Source of the DNA: an uncultured Collinsella sp.
Lineage (GTDB): Bacteria > Actinomycetota > Coriobacteriia > Coriobacteriales > Coriobacteriaceae
NCBI GenBank assembly: GCA_902496775.1
Contig: CABVCF010000064.1
Coordinates: 1-11,973 of the forward strand
DNA: 11,973 bases
Reading direction: 5' to 3'
A program made the translations under genes and the position numbers. Below, piece by piece: positions 1 to 8,248 of this stretch. Within the stretch, counting starts at the first letter, position 1. Each line of letters begins with the position of its first letter. The notes below the pieces were generated by a model. It was given only the letters and a program-made list of their open reading frames with translations. It was not told the origin of the DNA and made no database searches.

Positions 1-177
1 GCCGGCATCGAGTTTGATAAGCCCAAGCGCGGCTCGAATCGTCGTTGTTTTGCCAGCACCGTTGGCACCAACAAAGCCGACGATCTGGCCAGGCTCCACG
101 GCAAGCGTGACGTCGCGCAGCGAAAAGCGGTCGCTTACAGTGCGTGAGATGCCTTTGAGTTCAAGCAAGTTTTGCAT
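1..177 (-). CDS. ABC transporter ATP-binding protein, N-terminal part (cut by window edge)
   Basis: This is the first 59 codons of an ABC-type ATPase, read leftwards from the ATG at 177 and open to the window edge. The Walker A motif GANGAGKT is at residues 37-44, followed by a TTIRAALGLI segment. That form is typical of exporter ATPases of the BcrA/YtrB kind, which drive a separate membrane subunit. Walker B, the signature motif and the partner permease lie outside the window. The gene starts 23 bases after the GntR-type regulator stop, so the two very probably share a transcript. A weak purine-rich site (AAGAAAG) lies 8 bases before the ATG. In YtrA-type operons the regulator represses the adjacent ABC genes, usually cell-envelope stress or antibiotic-response transporters. 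The substrate cannot be told from this fragment. Confidence 0.9.
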   Translation of the reverse strand, partial: MQNLLELKGISRTVSDRFSLRDVTLAVEPGQIVGFVGANGAGKTTTIRAALGLIKLDAG

Positions 178-200
178 GGTATAGTCTTTCTTGCAGATGG

Positions 201-581
201 CTACTGCATGGTTTCGGGGGCTACCAGGTCGAGCATCTCGTGCAGTTTGTCGCGCGTGACGCCCAAGGCTTCGGCTTGGCTTGCCGCTTTCGCAAGCAGC
301 TCTTCGATATGACAGAGCTGGTTTTCGCGCAAAAGCTCCTGGTTGCCCTCGGCGACAAAACAGCCCTTGCCCTGCACGGTGCAGATAAACCCGAGCTGCT
401 CCAGGTCGGCGTAGGCGCGCTTGGTGGTGATGACGCTCACGCCTAGGTCGCTCGCGAGCGCACGGATGCTGGGGAGTTTGGCTCCCGCGGCGAGCGTGCC
501 CGATAAGATCTGAGCCTTGACCTGCGAGGCTATCTGCTCGTAGATGGGCTTATCGCTCGAATTGGATAGGATGATGTCCAC
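201..581 (-). CDS. GntR-family transcriptional regulator, YtrA subfamily
   Basis: This 126-residue DNA-binding protein has an N-terminal winged helix-turn-helix at about residues 11-75. It shows the GntR signature pattern LPSIRALASDLGVS, then a TTKRAYADLEQLGF recognition-helix region and a wing ending in GKGCFVAEG. Only about 45 mostly helical residues follow, too few for a FadR- or HutC-type ligand domain. Length and layout fit the YtrA subfamily, whose short C-terminus serves for dimerisation. The start is GTG (579-581 on the plus strand), with AAGGAG 5 bases upstream. It is first in an operon with the ABC ATPase downstream. An inverted repeat overlaps its own promoter (609-642), so autorepression is likely. 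The inducer is unknown; for relatives it is often a cell-wall-active compound. Confidence 0.93.
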   Translation of the reverse strand: MDIILSNSSDKPIYEQIASQVKAQILSGTLAAGAKLPSIRALASDLGVSVITTKRAYADLEQLGFICTVQGKGCFVAEGNQELLRENQLCHIEELLAKAASQAEALGVTRDKLHEMLDLVAPETMQ

Positions 582-608
582 AGCGGCTCCTTAGCTGTTG
601 GGCTACAC

Positions 609-642
609 GTGTATATAACCGGTAAGCACAGTATATATACAC
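609..642. promoter_or_regulatory. Inverted-repeat operator candidate for the GntR/YtrA-type regulator
   Basis: GTGTATATA (609-617) and TATATACAC (634-642) form a perfect 9+9 bp inverted repeat with a 16-base spacer. It lies upstream of the GntR-type gene and its right arm overlaps the predicted -10 of the minus-strand promoter. AT-rich GTGTA-type half-sites separated by a spacer resemble what is known for YtrA-subfamily repressors. That this regulator binds here is inferred. Confidence 0.6.
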
Positions 643-659
643 TATGCACAGTTATGCAA
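630..659 (-). promoter_or_regulatory. Predicted sigma70-type promoter of the GntR-ABC operon
   Basis: On the minus strand, TTGCAT (654-659) and TATACT (630-635) are separated by 18 bases and match the -35 and -10 consensus well. The start codon at 581 lies about 50 bases downstream of the -10. The -10 overlaps the right arm of the inverted repeat, so a bound repressor would block the polymerase. Confidence 0.55.
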
Positions 660-743
660 GAGGCAAATACGGATTGGGCCGGCTATCCAAGTCCCAACTG
701 ATGAATTTGTCCTGATAGGCGCCCTAGAGCGGGATTTCGCGGC

Positions 744-749
744 TACAAT
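744..749 (+). promoter_or_regulatory. Possible -10 element of prfC
   Basis: TACAAT, preceded by GGC, lies 47 bases before the preferred prfC start. No convincing -35 is seen 16-18 bases upstream, so the call rests on the -10 alone. Confidence 0.3.
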
Positions 750-784
750 AATGCGGTTACAACGACGTAATGCACTCAATGCAA

Positions 785-791
785 GAAAGGA
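785..791 (+). promoter_or_regulatory. Ribosome binding site that decides the prfC start
   Basis: GAAAGGA ends 5 bases before the ATG at 797. The in-frame ATGs at 770 and 779 have no comparable site in front of them, and this site lies downstream of both. The start at 797 is therefore preferred. Confidence 0.75.
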
Positions 792-796
792 TCCGC

Positions 797-2410
<1,614 letters not shown>

Positions 2411-2415
2411 CGCAT

Positions 2416-2454
2416 CGGCGCGGTGGCCCTGCGGGGCTGCCGCGCCGTTTGCTT
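2416..2454 (+). terminator. Rho-independent terminator after prfC
   Basis: CGGCGCGG (2416-2423) pairs perfectly with CCGCGCCG (2440-2447). The 16-base interior can itself pair (GCCC with GGGC). The stem is followed by TTTGCTT. It begins 6 bases after the prfC stop codon. The T-run is short and interrupted. Confidence 0.7.
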
Positions 2455-2481
2455 GCCTGATGCCGTGTGAGCGGCTATCAT
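2453..2481 (+). promoter_or_regulatory. Predicted promoter of the queuosine-precursor transporter operon
   Basis: TTGCCT (2453-2458) and TATCAT (2476-2481) are spaced by exactly 17 bases. A transcript starting near 2488 would begin just before the two leader hairpins and carry a leader of about 80 bases. Confidence 0.6.
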
Positions 2482-2490
2482 ACCCACCGT

Positions 2491-2560
2491 CGTCTCAAGA
2501 CCGAGACGTCCGAGCAGTTCGGGTCCGATATCCTGCTCGTTAAACCTAAAACCAAAGGAG
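2491..2560 (+). promoter_or_regulatory. Structured 5' leader: two hairpins and an A-rich tail with the ribosome binding site; possible preQ1-type riboswitch
   Basis: Hairpin 1 is CGTCTC (2491-2496) with GAGACG (2503-2508). Hairpin 2 is CGAGCAG (2511-2517) with CTGCTCG (2533-2539), around a 15-base loop that starts TTCGGGT. An A-rich stretch (2540-2556) then runs into AAAGGAG (2554-2560). The loop's GGT (2522-2524) can pair with ACC at 2551-2553 next to the Shine-Dalgarno, or with ACC at 2544-2546. Such a pseudoknot would be H-type, like preQ1-I riboswitches, which also have a loop starting UUC and an A-rich tail. The gene that follows imports queuosine precursors, a known context for preQ1 riboswitches. 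The bases that contact preQ1 in known classes are not clearly conserved here, so the class is uncertain. Confidence 0.35.
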
Positions 2561-2566
2561 TACATA

Positions 2567-3289
2567 ATGATCAAGAAGGTCATGGAGGACTACAAGGTCC
2601 TGTTGCGGAGCATTCCCGCGGCAACGGTTTCGCTGTTTTTCGTGAGTGTCATCATGATGAACCTGCTGGCCAACAAAGAGCTTATCAGCCTGCCGTATCT
2701 GGCACTCGACTGCGGCTTTGTGGTGAGCTGGGTTTCGTTTTTGTGCCAGGACATGATCTGCAAGCGCTTTGGCGCCAAGGCATCCATCAAAATCTCTATC
2801 CTCGCTCTGCTGGTCAACCTGGCCGTGAGCCTGTGCTTTTGGGCATGCTCGCTCACGCCCGGCATGTGGGGCGCCTACTACGACACGGGCATGATCGAGG
2901 TCAACACCGCCCTTAACGCCACCATCGGCGGCACCTGGTACGTGGTGCTGGGCTCTTCGCTGGCAATGCTCGTCTCTGCCGTGGTTAACTCCACGCTCAA
3001 CCAGTCGCTCGGCCGTATGCTCAAGAAGAATAACTTTGCGAGCTTTGCCTTTCGCTCCTATGTGTCCACGGGTGTTGGCCAGTTTATCGACAACCTGGTC
3101 TTTGCCATCGTGGTGAGCCACACGTTCTTTGGTTGGACCTGGGTGCAGGTCCTTATGTGCTCGCTGACGGGTGCCGTCGCCGAGCTGCTGTGCGAGGTCT
3201 TCCTGAGCCCCGTGGGCTACAAGGTCGTGCGCGGCTGGGAGCGTGAGAATGTGGGCTCCGAGTACCTCGAGCGCCACGCAACCGCCTAA
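2567..3289 (+). CDS. Queuosine precursor transporter, VUT family (YhhQ-like)
   Basis: This 240-residue integral membrane protein belongs to the VUT/YhhQ family, which imports preQ0, preQ1 or related 7-deazaguanines used to make queuosine at the tRNA wobble position. About six hydrophobic segments are visible near residues 16-36, 42-62, 73-96, 124-146, 165-187 and 190-213. The motif RSYVSTGVGQFIDN (163-176) corresponds to the conserved ST-x-x-GxxxD segment of the family. The ATG at 2567 has AAAGGAG 6 bases upstream. The gene is first in a two-gene unit: the SDR start is 9 bases after its stop, and the SDR ribosome binding site overlaps the stop codon. A structured leader precedes it. The exact substrate (preQ0, preQ1, queuine or queuosine) cannot be read from the sequence. 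Confidence 0.9.
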   Translation: MIKKVMEDYKVLLRSIPAATVSLFFVSVIMMNLLANKELISLPYLALDCGFVVSWVSFLCQDMICKRFGAKASIKISILALLVNLAVSLCFWACSLTPGMWGAYYDTGMIEVNTALNATIGGTWYVVLGSSLAMLVSAVVNSTLNQSLGRMLKKNNFASFAFRSYVSTGVGQFIDNLVFAIVVSHTFFGWTWVQVLMCSLTGAVAELLCEVFLSPVGYKVVRGWERENVGSEYLERHATA

Positions 3290-3298
3290 GGAGCAAGA

Positions 3299-3979
3299 AT
3301 GCGGGTTTTGATTACGGGCGCTTCGGGCGGTATCGGAGCCGCGTGCGTGCAGCGCTTTTTGGACGAAGGTCACGAGGTCGTGGGCTTTGATCTGCTGCCG
3401 GCGACGATCGAACACGAGCGCTACCGCCATCTGATCGTTGATGTTCGCGAGCCGGGCTCGTTTCCAGGCGATCTTGAGCCCCAGGTAATCGTGAACGTTG
3501 CCGGTACGCAGGATTCGGCCGATGATATCGCCGCCAACCTGCGTGGCACCATCAACGTGACCGAGCGCTACGCCTTTGTGGGGGAGGGGCTTGCCGCCAA
3601 GCCGACACTGGCTATCAAATCCGTGGTCAATGTGGGGTCGGCGAGCGGACATACGGGATCGGAGTTTCCCGCCTATGCCGCCAGCAAGGGCGGCGTTATC
3701 GCCTACACCAAGAACCTTGCAAACCGCCTGGCACCGCAGGCCATCGCCAACAGTGTGGACCCGGGTGGCGTTATCACGCCGCTCAACCGTTGCGTGATGG
3801 AAGACGAGCACCTGTGGAACCAGATTATGGAGCTCACGCCGCTTAAACGCTGGGCCACCGCCCAAGAGATCGCCGAGTGGATCTACTTTGTGGGCGTGAC
3901 CAACCGGTTTATGACCGGGCAGAGCCTGTTGATCGATGGCGGCGAGGCCGGCCGCACGCAATTTATTTGGCCCGAATAG
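3299..3979 (+). CDS. SDR-family NAD(P)-dependent oxidoreductase
   Basis: This 226-residue classical short-chain dehydrogenase/reductase has a Rossmann fold. The cofactor motif TGASGGIG is at residues 6-13. Asp31 at the end of the second strand suggests a preference for NAD(H) over NADP(H). NVAG (66-69) replaces the usual NNAG. The catalytic set is Ser114 with Y126-x-x-x-K130, and DPGGVITP follows. The C-terminal FMTGQSLLIDGGEA is standard for the family. The start has AAGGAG 5 bases upstream, overlapping the transporter stop, so the two genes are probably translated from one mRNA. The substrate is unknown. I know of no SDR step in queuosine uptake, so the pairing may be incidental. At 226 residues it is slightly shorter than the common 245-255. 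Confidence 0.9.
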   Translation: MRVLITGASGGIGAACVQRFLDEGHEVVGFDLLPATIEHERYRHLIVDVREPGSFPGDLEPQVIVNVAGTQDSADDIAANLRGTINVTERYAFVGEGLAAKPTLAIKSVVNVGSASGHTGSEFPAYAASKGGVIAYTKNLANRLAPQAIANSVDPGGVITPLNRCVMEDEHLWNQIMELTPLKRWATAQEIAEWIYFVGVTNRFMTGQSLLIDGGEAGRTQFIWPE

Positions 3980-3980
3980 G

Positions 3981-4016
3981 AAACGCGCCCGATGGAAAGC
4001 CGTCGGGCGCGTTTTT
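3981..4016. terminator. Strong intrinsic terminator, probably bidirectional, between the SDR gene and ung
   Basis: AAACGCGCCCGA (3981-3992) pairs perfectly with TCGGGCGCGTTT (4003-4014). The stem extends through TGG/CCG to a 4-base loop, and five T's run from 4012 to 4016. On the minus strand the same hairpin is followed by a weaker T-rich stretch. It lies 2 bases after the SDR stop and just beyond the convergent ung stop. Confidence 0.92.
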
Positions 4017-4029
4017 GATGTATCGATTT

Positions 4030-4755
4030 TTAGCCGAGGCAAGTCCAGTTGACGGGGGTCGAGCCGTGCTGTTCGAGTAGCCGATTGGCGGCAGAGAAGG
4101 GGCGCGACCCCATAAAGGCGGGGAGTTCTGCCGTGGCACGGTTGGCCGAAAGCGGCGAGGGGTGCGTAGAGGCCAGGCAGAACTTGCTGGCTGCCTTACC
4201 CGCGCCGGTCGCGGCGAGTTTGCCCTCGACCATCTGCTGGGCAAAGCGACCCCATGCCAAAAAGACGACCGGTTGGGGCAGCTGACAGCAGCGTTCGATA
4301 ACGTAGTCGGTGAGCGTGCTCCAGCCTAGTTTGGCGTGCGAGTTCGCGGCGTGTTCGCGCACGGTGAGCGTAGTGTTGAGAAGCAGGACGCCCTGTTGTG
4401 CCCATGGCGTTAGATCTCCTGTGGCGGGAATGGGGCAACCCAGATCGGCATTGAATTCCTTGTAGATGTTGCACAGGCTTGGCGGCAACTTGGTTTGCGT
4501 CGCGGGGACCGAGAACGACAGCCCCATGGCCTGGTTGGGTCCGTGATAGGGGTCTTGACCCAAGATGACAACCTTGACCTGGTCGGCCGGCGTGTAGGCG
4601 AGGGCATTGAGGATGTCGTCTTGTGCCGGGTAGATGGTTTGCTCGGCACGCAAAAGGGCGATGCGCTCGAGCAGCTGGTTCGTAGTGTCACGTACCGGCT
4701 GCGGCGCATCGCCCAACCAAGTCGCTATGTTGCGGTCGCGGGTCGCGGTGTCCAT
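4030..4755 (-). CDS. ung: Uracil-DNA glycosylase, family 1
   Basis: This enzyme removes uracil from DNA and starts base-excision repair. At 241 residues it matches the usual family 1 length. The water-activating motif GQDPYHGP has its catalytic Asp at residue 68. LLLNTTLTV (124-132) forms the uracil-binding region, and HPSPLSA carries the catalytic His198 and the DNA-intercalation loop. AAAGGAG lies 4 bases before the ATG at 4755. The gene is downstream of the EamA-family transporter on the same strand with an 87-base gap. That gap holds a TACAAT -10-like element (4791-4796, minus) and a small inverted repeat, so the gene may have its own promoter as well as read-through. No LexA-like box was recognised. 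Confidence 0.97.
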   Translation of the reverse strand: MDTATRDRNIATWLGDAPQPVRDTTNQLLERIALLRAEQTIYPAQDDILNALAYTPADQVKVVILGQDPYHGPNQAMGLSFSVPATQTKLPPSLCNIYKEFNADLGCPIPATGDLTPWAQQGVLLLNTTLTVREHAANSHAKLGWSTLTDYVIERCCQLPQPVVFLAWGRFAQQMVEGKLAATGAGKAASKFCLASTHPSPLSANRATAELPAFMGSRPFSAANRLLEQHGSTPVNWTCLG

Positions 4756-4771
4756 GGGGCTCCTTTATGGC

Positions 4772-4790
4772 AGATGCTCTGTTGGCATCT
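4772..4790. repeat. Small inverted repeat in the ung leader
   Basis: AGATGC (4772-4777) and GCATCT (4785-4790) are perfectly complementary around a 7-base loop. On the minus strand this sits between the -10-like TACAAT (4791-4796) and the ung ribosome binding site (4760-4766). It could be an mRNA hairpin or an operator; there is no further evidence. Confidence 0.4.
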
Positions 4791-4811
4791 ATTGTAAAGG
4801 CGTCTGGAGAC

Positions 4812-4834
4812 CTTTATGCTGCGGCTGCATAAGG
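4812..4834. repeat. Inverted repeat between the EamA-family transporter and ung
   Basis: TTATGC (4814-4819) pairs with GCATAA (4827-4832) around a 7-base loop. A G-T and a C-G pair outside extend the stem to 8. It lies just past the stop codon of the EamA-family gene. No T-run follows on the minus strand, so I do not call it a terminator. Confidence 0.4.
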
Positions 4835-4842
4835 AGTGGGGT

Positions 4843-5745
4843 CTACGAGACGCGCTCGGGCGCTCCTGCCATGCGAGCTTGTCCATGTGTGCGGAGGCGC
4901 GGAAGCTCGACGGTTGCCACCATGACGCCGGTGAGGATGAGGGCGGCGCCAAAGAAGGCGATGGGGCTCAGGACCTCGCCGACCAGGAAGAACGAAAAGA
5001 CGGCGGAGCAGACCGGCTCGAGCGAGAAGGCGAAGCCGGTGGTCTCGGCGGGCACGTGGGGCTGCACGAGCGTCTGGGTGATAAAGCCATAGGCAGAGCA
5101 GATGAGTGCGAGCGCGACGACAACGACGATCTCGCTGGGCGTGCTGGGAAGCGTGAAGCCGCCAAAGACGCATGCGGCAATGCCCGAGAACAGGCCGCCG
5201 AAGCCCAGCTGCCAAACGCCCAGAGCAAGCGGATCGACTTCTTCGACAAAGCGCTTGGCGACAATGATGTGCCCGGCATAGACAAAGGCGGAGAGCAGCA
5301 TGATGAGTGCGCCCGGGTTCAGGCTGGTGAAGTCGGCGCCCGAGAGCAGCAACATACCGCAGGTGACGATGGCGGTGCCGACGAGCACTTTGCGCTCGGG
5401 GGCACGACGCAGCAGGGCGGCGTTGGCAAACGGCACGATCACGACCGTCAGGCTCTGCAAAAAGCCGGCGGTGGAGGCGGAGGTGAGGCTGGAGCCCAGG
5501 CACATGCAGGTGAGCTCGGTTGCCATAATGGCGCCGATGATGGCGGCACGGACCATAAGGTCGCGGTTGATACGCAACGCGTGCTTGTGGAAGAGCAGCA
5601 GGCAGACCACAAAGGCGATGATGCAGCGTAGCGCGACGATGCTCGTGGCGTTCATGCTGTCCATGCCGATCTTCATGAGGGGATACGAAAAGCCCCATGC
5701 GACGGGAACGGAAAATGAGAGCGCGATTGCTTTTTTGCGATCCAT
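4843..5745 (-). CDS. EamA-family (drug/metabolite transporter superfamily) membrane protein
   Basis: This 300-residue membrane transporter has the two tandem EamA repeats (about residues 6-135 and 146-283), giving about ten transmembrane helices. Repeat 1 contains PVAWGFSYPLMKIGMD. Repeat 2 ends with the family pattern FSLEPVCSAVFSFFLVGE followed by a GAALILTGV helix. Members export or import amino acids, nucleosides, drugs or other metabolites, and the substrate cannot be predicted here. AAAAGGAG is 4 bases before the ATG. The 16 bases spanning the start codon and ribosome binding site are identical to those of ung next door. The LysR-type gene is divergent, 158 bases away, the classic arrangement in which an LTTR controls its neighbour. 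Confidence 0.92.
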   Translation of the reverse strand: MDRKKAIALSFSVPVAWGFSYPLMKIGMDSMNATSIVALRCIIAFVVCLLLFHKHALRINRDLMVRAAIIGAIMATELTCMCLGSSLTSASTAGFLQSLTVVIVPFANAALLRRAPERKVLVGTAIVTCGMLLLSGADFTSLNPGALIMLLSAFVYAGHIIVAKRFVEEVDPLALGVWQLGFGGLFSGIAACVFGGFTLPSTPSEIVVVVALALICSAYGFITQTLVQPHVPAETTGFAFSLEPVCSAVFSFFLVGEVLSPIAFFGAALILTGVMVATVELPRLRTHGQARMAGAPERVS

Positions 5746-5868
5746 GGGGCTCCTTTTGTTACAGAACGGTTTCGTAAAAAGGATTCTGCTCCCAGATTTG
5801 GATGTAGTAAAGCGAATGTATCTTCAGTATGATTAAGAAACGCTAAAGTAGGCACGAAAAGCGCTGGC

Positions 5869-5878
5869 AAAACGTTTT
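5869..5878. promoter_or_regulatory. Palindrome in the EamA/LysR divergent intergenic region
   Basis: AAAACGTTTT is a perfect 10-bp palindrome ending 25 bases before the LysR-type start. The 158-base gap between the divergent genes is where an LTTR would bind. I could not find a clean T-N11-A box, so the role is uncertain. The rest of the gap is AT-richer than the flanking genes and holds no convincing -35/-10 pair on either strand. Confidence 0.3.
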
Positions 5879-5903
5879 ACGGCTGCATTGATGTGGAGGC
5901 ACG

Positions 5904-6770
5904 ATGGCATCGCGGTATCAGATTGTTTGTATGGTGGTCGATTGCGGCAGCCTGAAACGCGCGGCGGACGAGCTGGGCTATACGCAAAGTGCGGTGAGCC
6001 AGGCCGTCAAGGCGCTCGAGCGCGAGCTGGGTACCACGCTTATCGAGCGCGGAAAGCAGGGCGTTTCGCTTACGCGCGACGGTAAACAATATCTGCCGTA
6101 CCTGCGCCAGATCGTGACCGCCGAGGCCGAGCTCGAGGGCAAGCGCCAGGAGCTGCTGGGGCTTTCGTCGACTGATATTCGCATTGCGACGTTTACCAAC
6201 GTGAGTCGTACCGTGCTGCCGCGTGTGATCCGCGACTTTGGAGCGCTGCACCCGGGCGTACGCTTCACCCTCAAGCAGGGAGATTACACACGCAACGCCC
6301 AGTGGGTGCACGATGGCGTGGTTGACTTTTGCTTTACAGCACGTGGATTTACCGCTGGACTCGAAAAGCGCGTGGTCTATCACGACGAGTTGGTGGCATT
6401 GTTGCCGGCCGCGCATCCGCTGACGGCAAAGGAAAAGGTAACGCTCGCCGACCTGGCGTCCGAGCCGTTTGTGCTGCTGGATGAGGGCGAACAGAGCCTG
6501 GTGCTCGATGCATTTGCGGCGCATGGGCTGTCGCCGCACGTGACGAGTGAGGTGACCGACGACTACACCATCATGGCGATGGTGGAGGAGGGCCTAGGCG
6601 TGAGCATGCTCTATCGCCGTACCGTTGAGGGCATGCGGGCCGATATTCGCGTGCGGCCCATCCTGCACGCTCCTTCGCGCGACGTGGTGGCAGCCTGGCG
6701 CAGCTGGGACACCATGCCCATCGCCACGAGGCGCTTTATCGACTATATGAGCTCGCATATTGTCAATTAA
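5904..6770 (+). CDS. LysR-family transcriptional regulator
   Basis: This 288-residue LTTR has an N-terminal winged helix-turn-helix (about residues 1-60) with the typical pattern GSLKRAADELGYTQSAVSQAVKALERELG. A linker helix follows, then a periplasmic-binding-protein-like effector domain (about 88-285) starting IRIATFTNVSRTVLP. GGAGG lies 4 bases before the ATG at 5904. It is divergent from the EamA-family transporter, which is its most likely target, and converges on the MATE gene 27 bases downstream. The effector is unknown. LTTRs usually also repress themselves from the shared intergenic region. Confidence 0.94.
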   Translation: MASRYQIVCMVVDCGSLKRAADELGYTQSAVSQAVKALERELGTTLIERGKQGVSLTRDGKQYLPYLRQIVTAEAELEGKRQELLGLSSTDIRIATFTNVSRTVLPRVIRDFGALHPGVRFTLKQGDYTRNAQWVHDGVVDFCFTARGFTAGLEKRVVYHDELVALLPAAHPLTAKEKVTLADLASEPFVLLDEGEQSLVLDAFAAHGLSPHVTSEVTDDYTIMAMVEEGLGVSMLYRRTVEGMRADIRVRPILHAPSRDVVAAWRSWDTMPIATRRFIDYMSSHIVN

Positions 6771-6797
6771 TGACTGGCGTGGCGTTGAGTGCGGTGT

Positions 6798-8180
6798 TTA
6801 GCGGGCTGTCGCTTTGGCTTGGGTGGCGCGATAGGTGCGTGCCGGGTGGCAAAGTAGTACCGCCACGACCATAAAGAACGCCGTGGTGCCCAGGCTGATG
6901 GGGTAGACCATCATGATGTTCGCAAAGGTGCGGAAGTGCGGGAACACGCAGAAAACCCAATAGAAGCGGATGCCGCAGACGCAGATCATGGTGATGAGGG
7001 CGGGCGTGAGCGAGATACCAAAGCCGCGCAGGTAGCCCGACATGTTTTCGTAGAACATGCTAAAGGCGTACGCCGGGAAGATCGAACATACGCGGATATA
7101 GCCGATCGAGACGATGTTGGGATCGCTGTTGAACAGCGACAGGATCTCGCGCCCCAGACCGACAATAACGATAATCGTGGTGAGTGCAACGATACCGCCT
7201 TCGACCAGGCAGACCTTAAGCGTCTTGGTGCAGCGGTCGATCTGGCGGGCACCGTGGTTTTGTCCCACAAAGGTAGTGCAAGCCTGGCTAAAGCTGTTGA
7301 GCAGGTTGTAGCATACGTACTCCAGGCTCATGGCGGCGCTCGATGCGGCCATGACCTCGGTGCCCAGACTGTTGATGGCGGATTGGATGATGATGTTGGC
7401 GACGGCAAAGACGGCGCTTTGGATGCCGGCGGGCAGGCCGATTTTGACGATGCGCTTGAGGGCGACGGGGTCGATAGCCAAGTCACGCGGGGTGACGCGG
7501 ACGACAGAGTCGGTCTTGAGCAGGCGGATAAAGAGCGTAGCGGCGCTGACGGTGTAGGCGATGGCGGTGGCGATGGCGACGCCCGCGACGCCCCAGTGGA
7601 GTACGGGGACAAAGATGAGATCCAGGCCAATGTTGAGGACGGTGGACACGGCAAGCGCCTGCAGCGGCATGCGGGTGATGCCGACGGAGCGGAAGATCGC
7701 GGCCTCAAAGTTGTAGAGCAAGATCGAGGGCATGCTCAGTAAAAAGACGCGTAGATAGAGTGAGGCGAGCGGCATGGTCTCGGCGGGAACGTTGAGCGCG
7801 GCGAGCATGGGCTCGGCAAAGATCTCGCCCAGCGCGATGACGACGAAGCCCACGAGCGCCATTAAAATCGAGGTATGGACGGCGCGTTTGACCATGTTCT
7901 GATCGTTGCGGCCGATGGCGTTGGCGATGACCACATTGGAGCCAAGCGACATGCCAATAAACAGGTTGAGCATAAGACTGGTAAGCGGAACATTGGAGCC
8001 GACCGCCGCCATGGCGAGGGTTCCCTGGTCGCCCGAGAAGTTACCGATGATGACCGTGGCGATGAGGTTCGACAGCTGCTCCAAGATGCTCGTGGCGGCC
8101 ACGGGGAAGGCGAACAGGGGAATATTGCGCCACAGCGAGCCGGTGGTCATGTCAATGTGCTTAGATACGGTGTCAGCCAT
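6798..8180 (-). CDS. MATE-family efflux transporter
   Basis: This 460-residue protein of the multidrug and toxic compound extrusion family exports cationic drugs or metabolites using Na+ or H+ gradients. It has about twelve transmembrane helices in two MatE halves. The first half contains GSNVVIANAIGR (about residues 80-91) and the second the equivalent FVGQNHGARQ (about 304-313), a hallmark of the fold. The N-terminus, LWRNIPLFAFPVAATSILEQLSNLI, is standard for the family. The ribosome binding site is weak (GAGAG, 4 bases before the ATG). Its 3' end converges on the LysR-type gene with only 27 bases between them and no clear terminator. The substrate is unknown. There is no adjacent MarR or TetR regulator. 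Confidence 0.95.
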   Translation of the reverse strand: MADTVSKHIDMTTGSLWRNIPLFAFPVAATSILEQLSNLIATVIIGNFSGDQGTLAMAAVGSNVPLTSLMLNLFIGMSLGSNVVIANAIGRNDQNMVKRAVHTSILMALVGFVVIALGEIFAEPMLAALNVPAETMPLASLYLRVFLLSMPSILLYNFEAAIFRSVGITRMPLQALAVSTVLNIGLDLIFVPVLHWGVAGVAIATAIAYTVSAATLFIRLLKTDSVVRVTPRDLAIDPVALKRIVKIGLPAGIQSAVFAVANIIIQSAINSLGTEVMAASSAAMSLEYVCYNLLNSFSQACTTFVGQNHGARQIDRCTKTLKVCLVEGGIVALTTIIVIVGLGREILSLFNSDPNIVSIGYIRVCSIFPAYAFSMFYENMSGYLRGFGISLTPALITMICVCGIRFYWVFCVFPHFRTFANIMMVYPISLGTTAFFMVVAVLLCHPARTYRATQAKATAR

Positions 8181-8248
8181 ACGCTCTCAATCTCTAATAT
8201 GCTCTTTCGTGCTTATTTGCGCAGACGATGATACTCCTAATGCAACCA

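Noticed and set aside
2546..4042. 498-codon minus-strand frame opposite the transporter and SDR
   Set aside because: It runs across two well-identified plus-strand genes and a terminator, and its composition (His/Arg-rich, no domain) is that of an antisense shadow.
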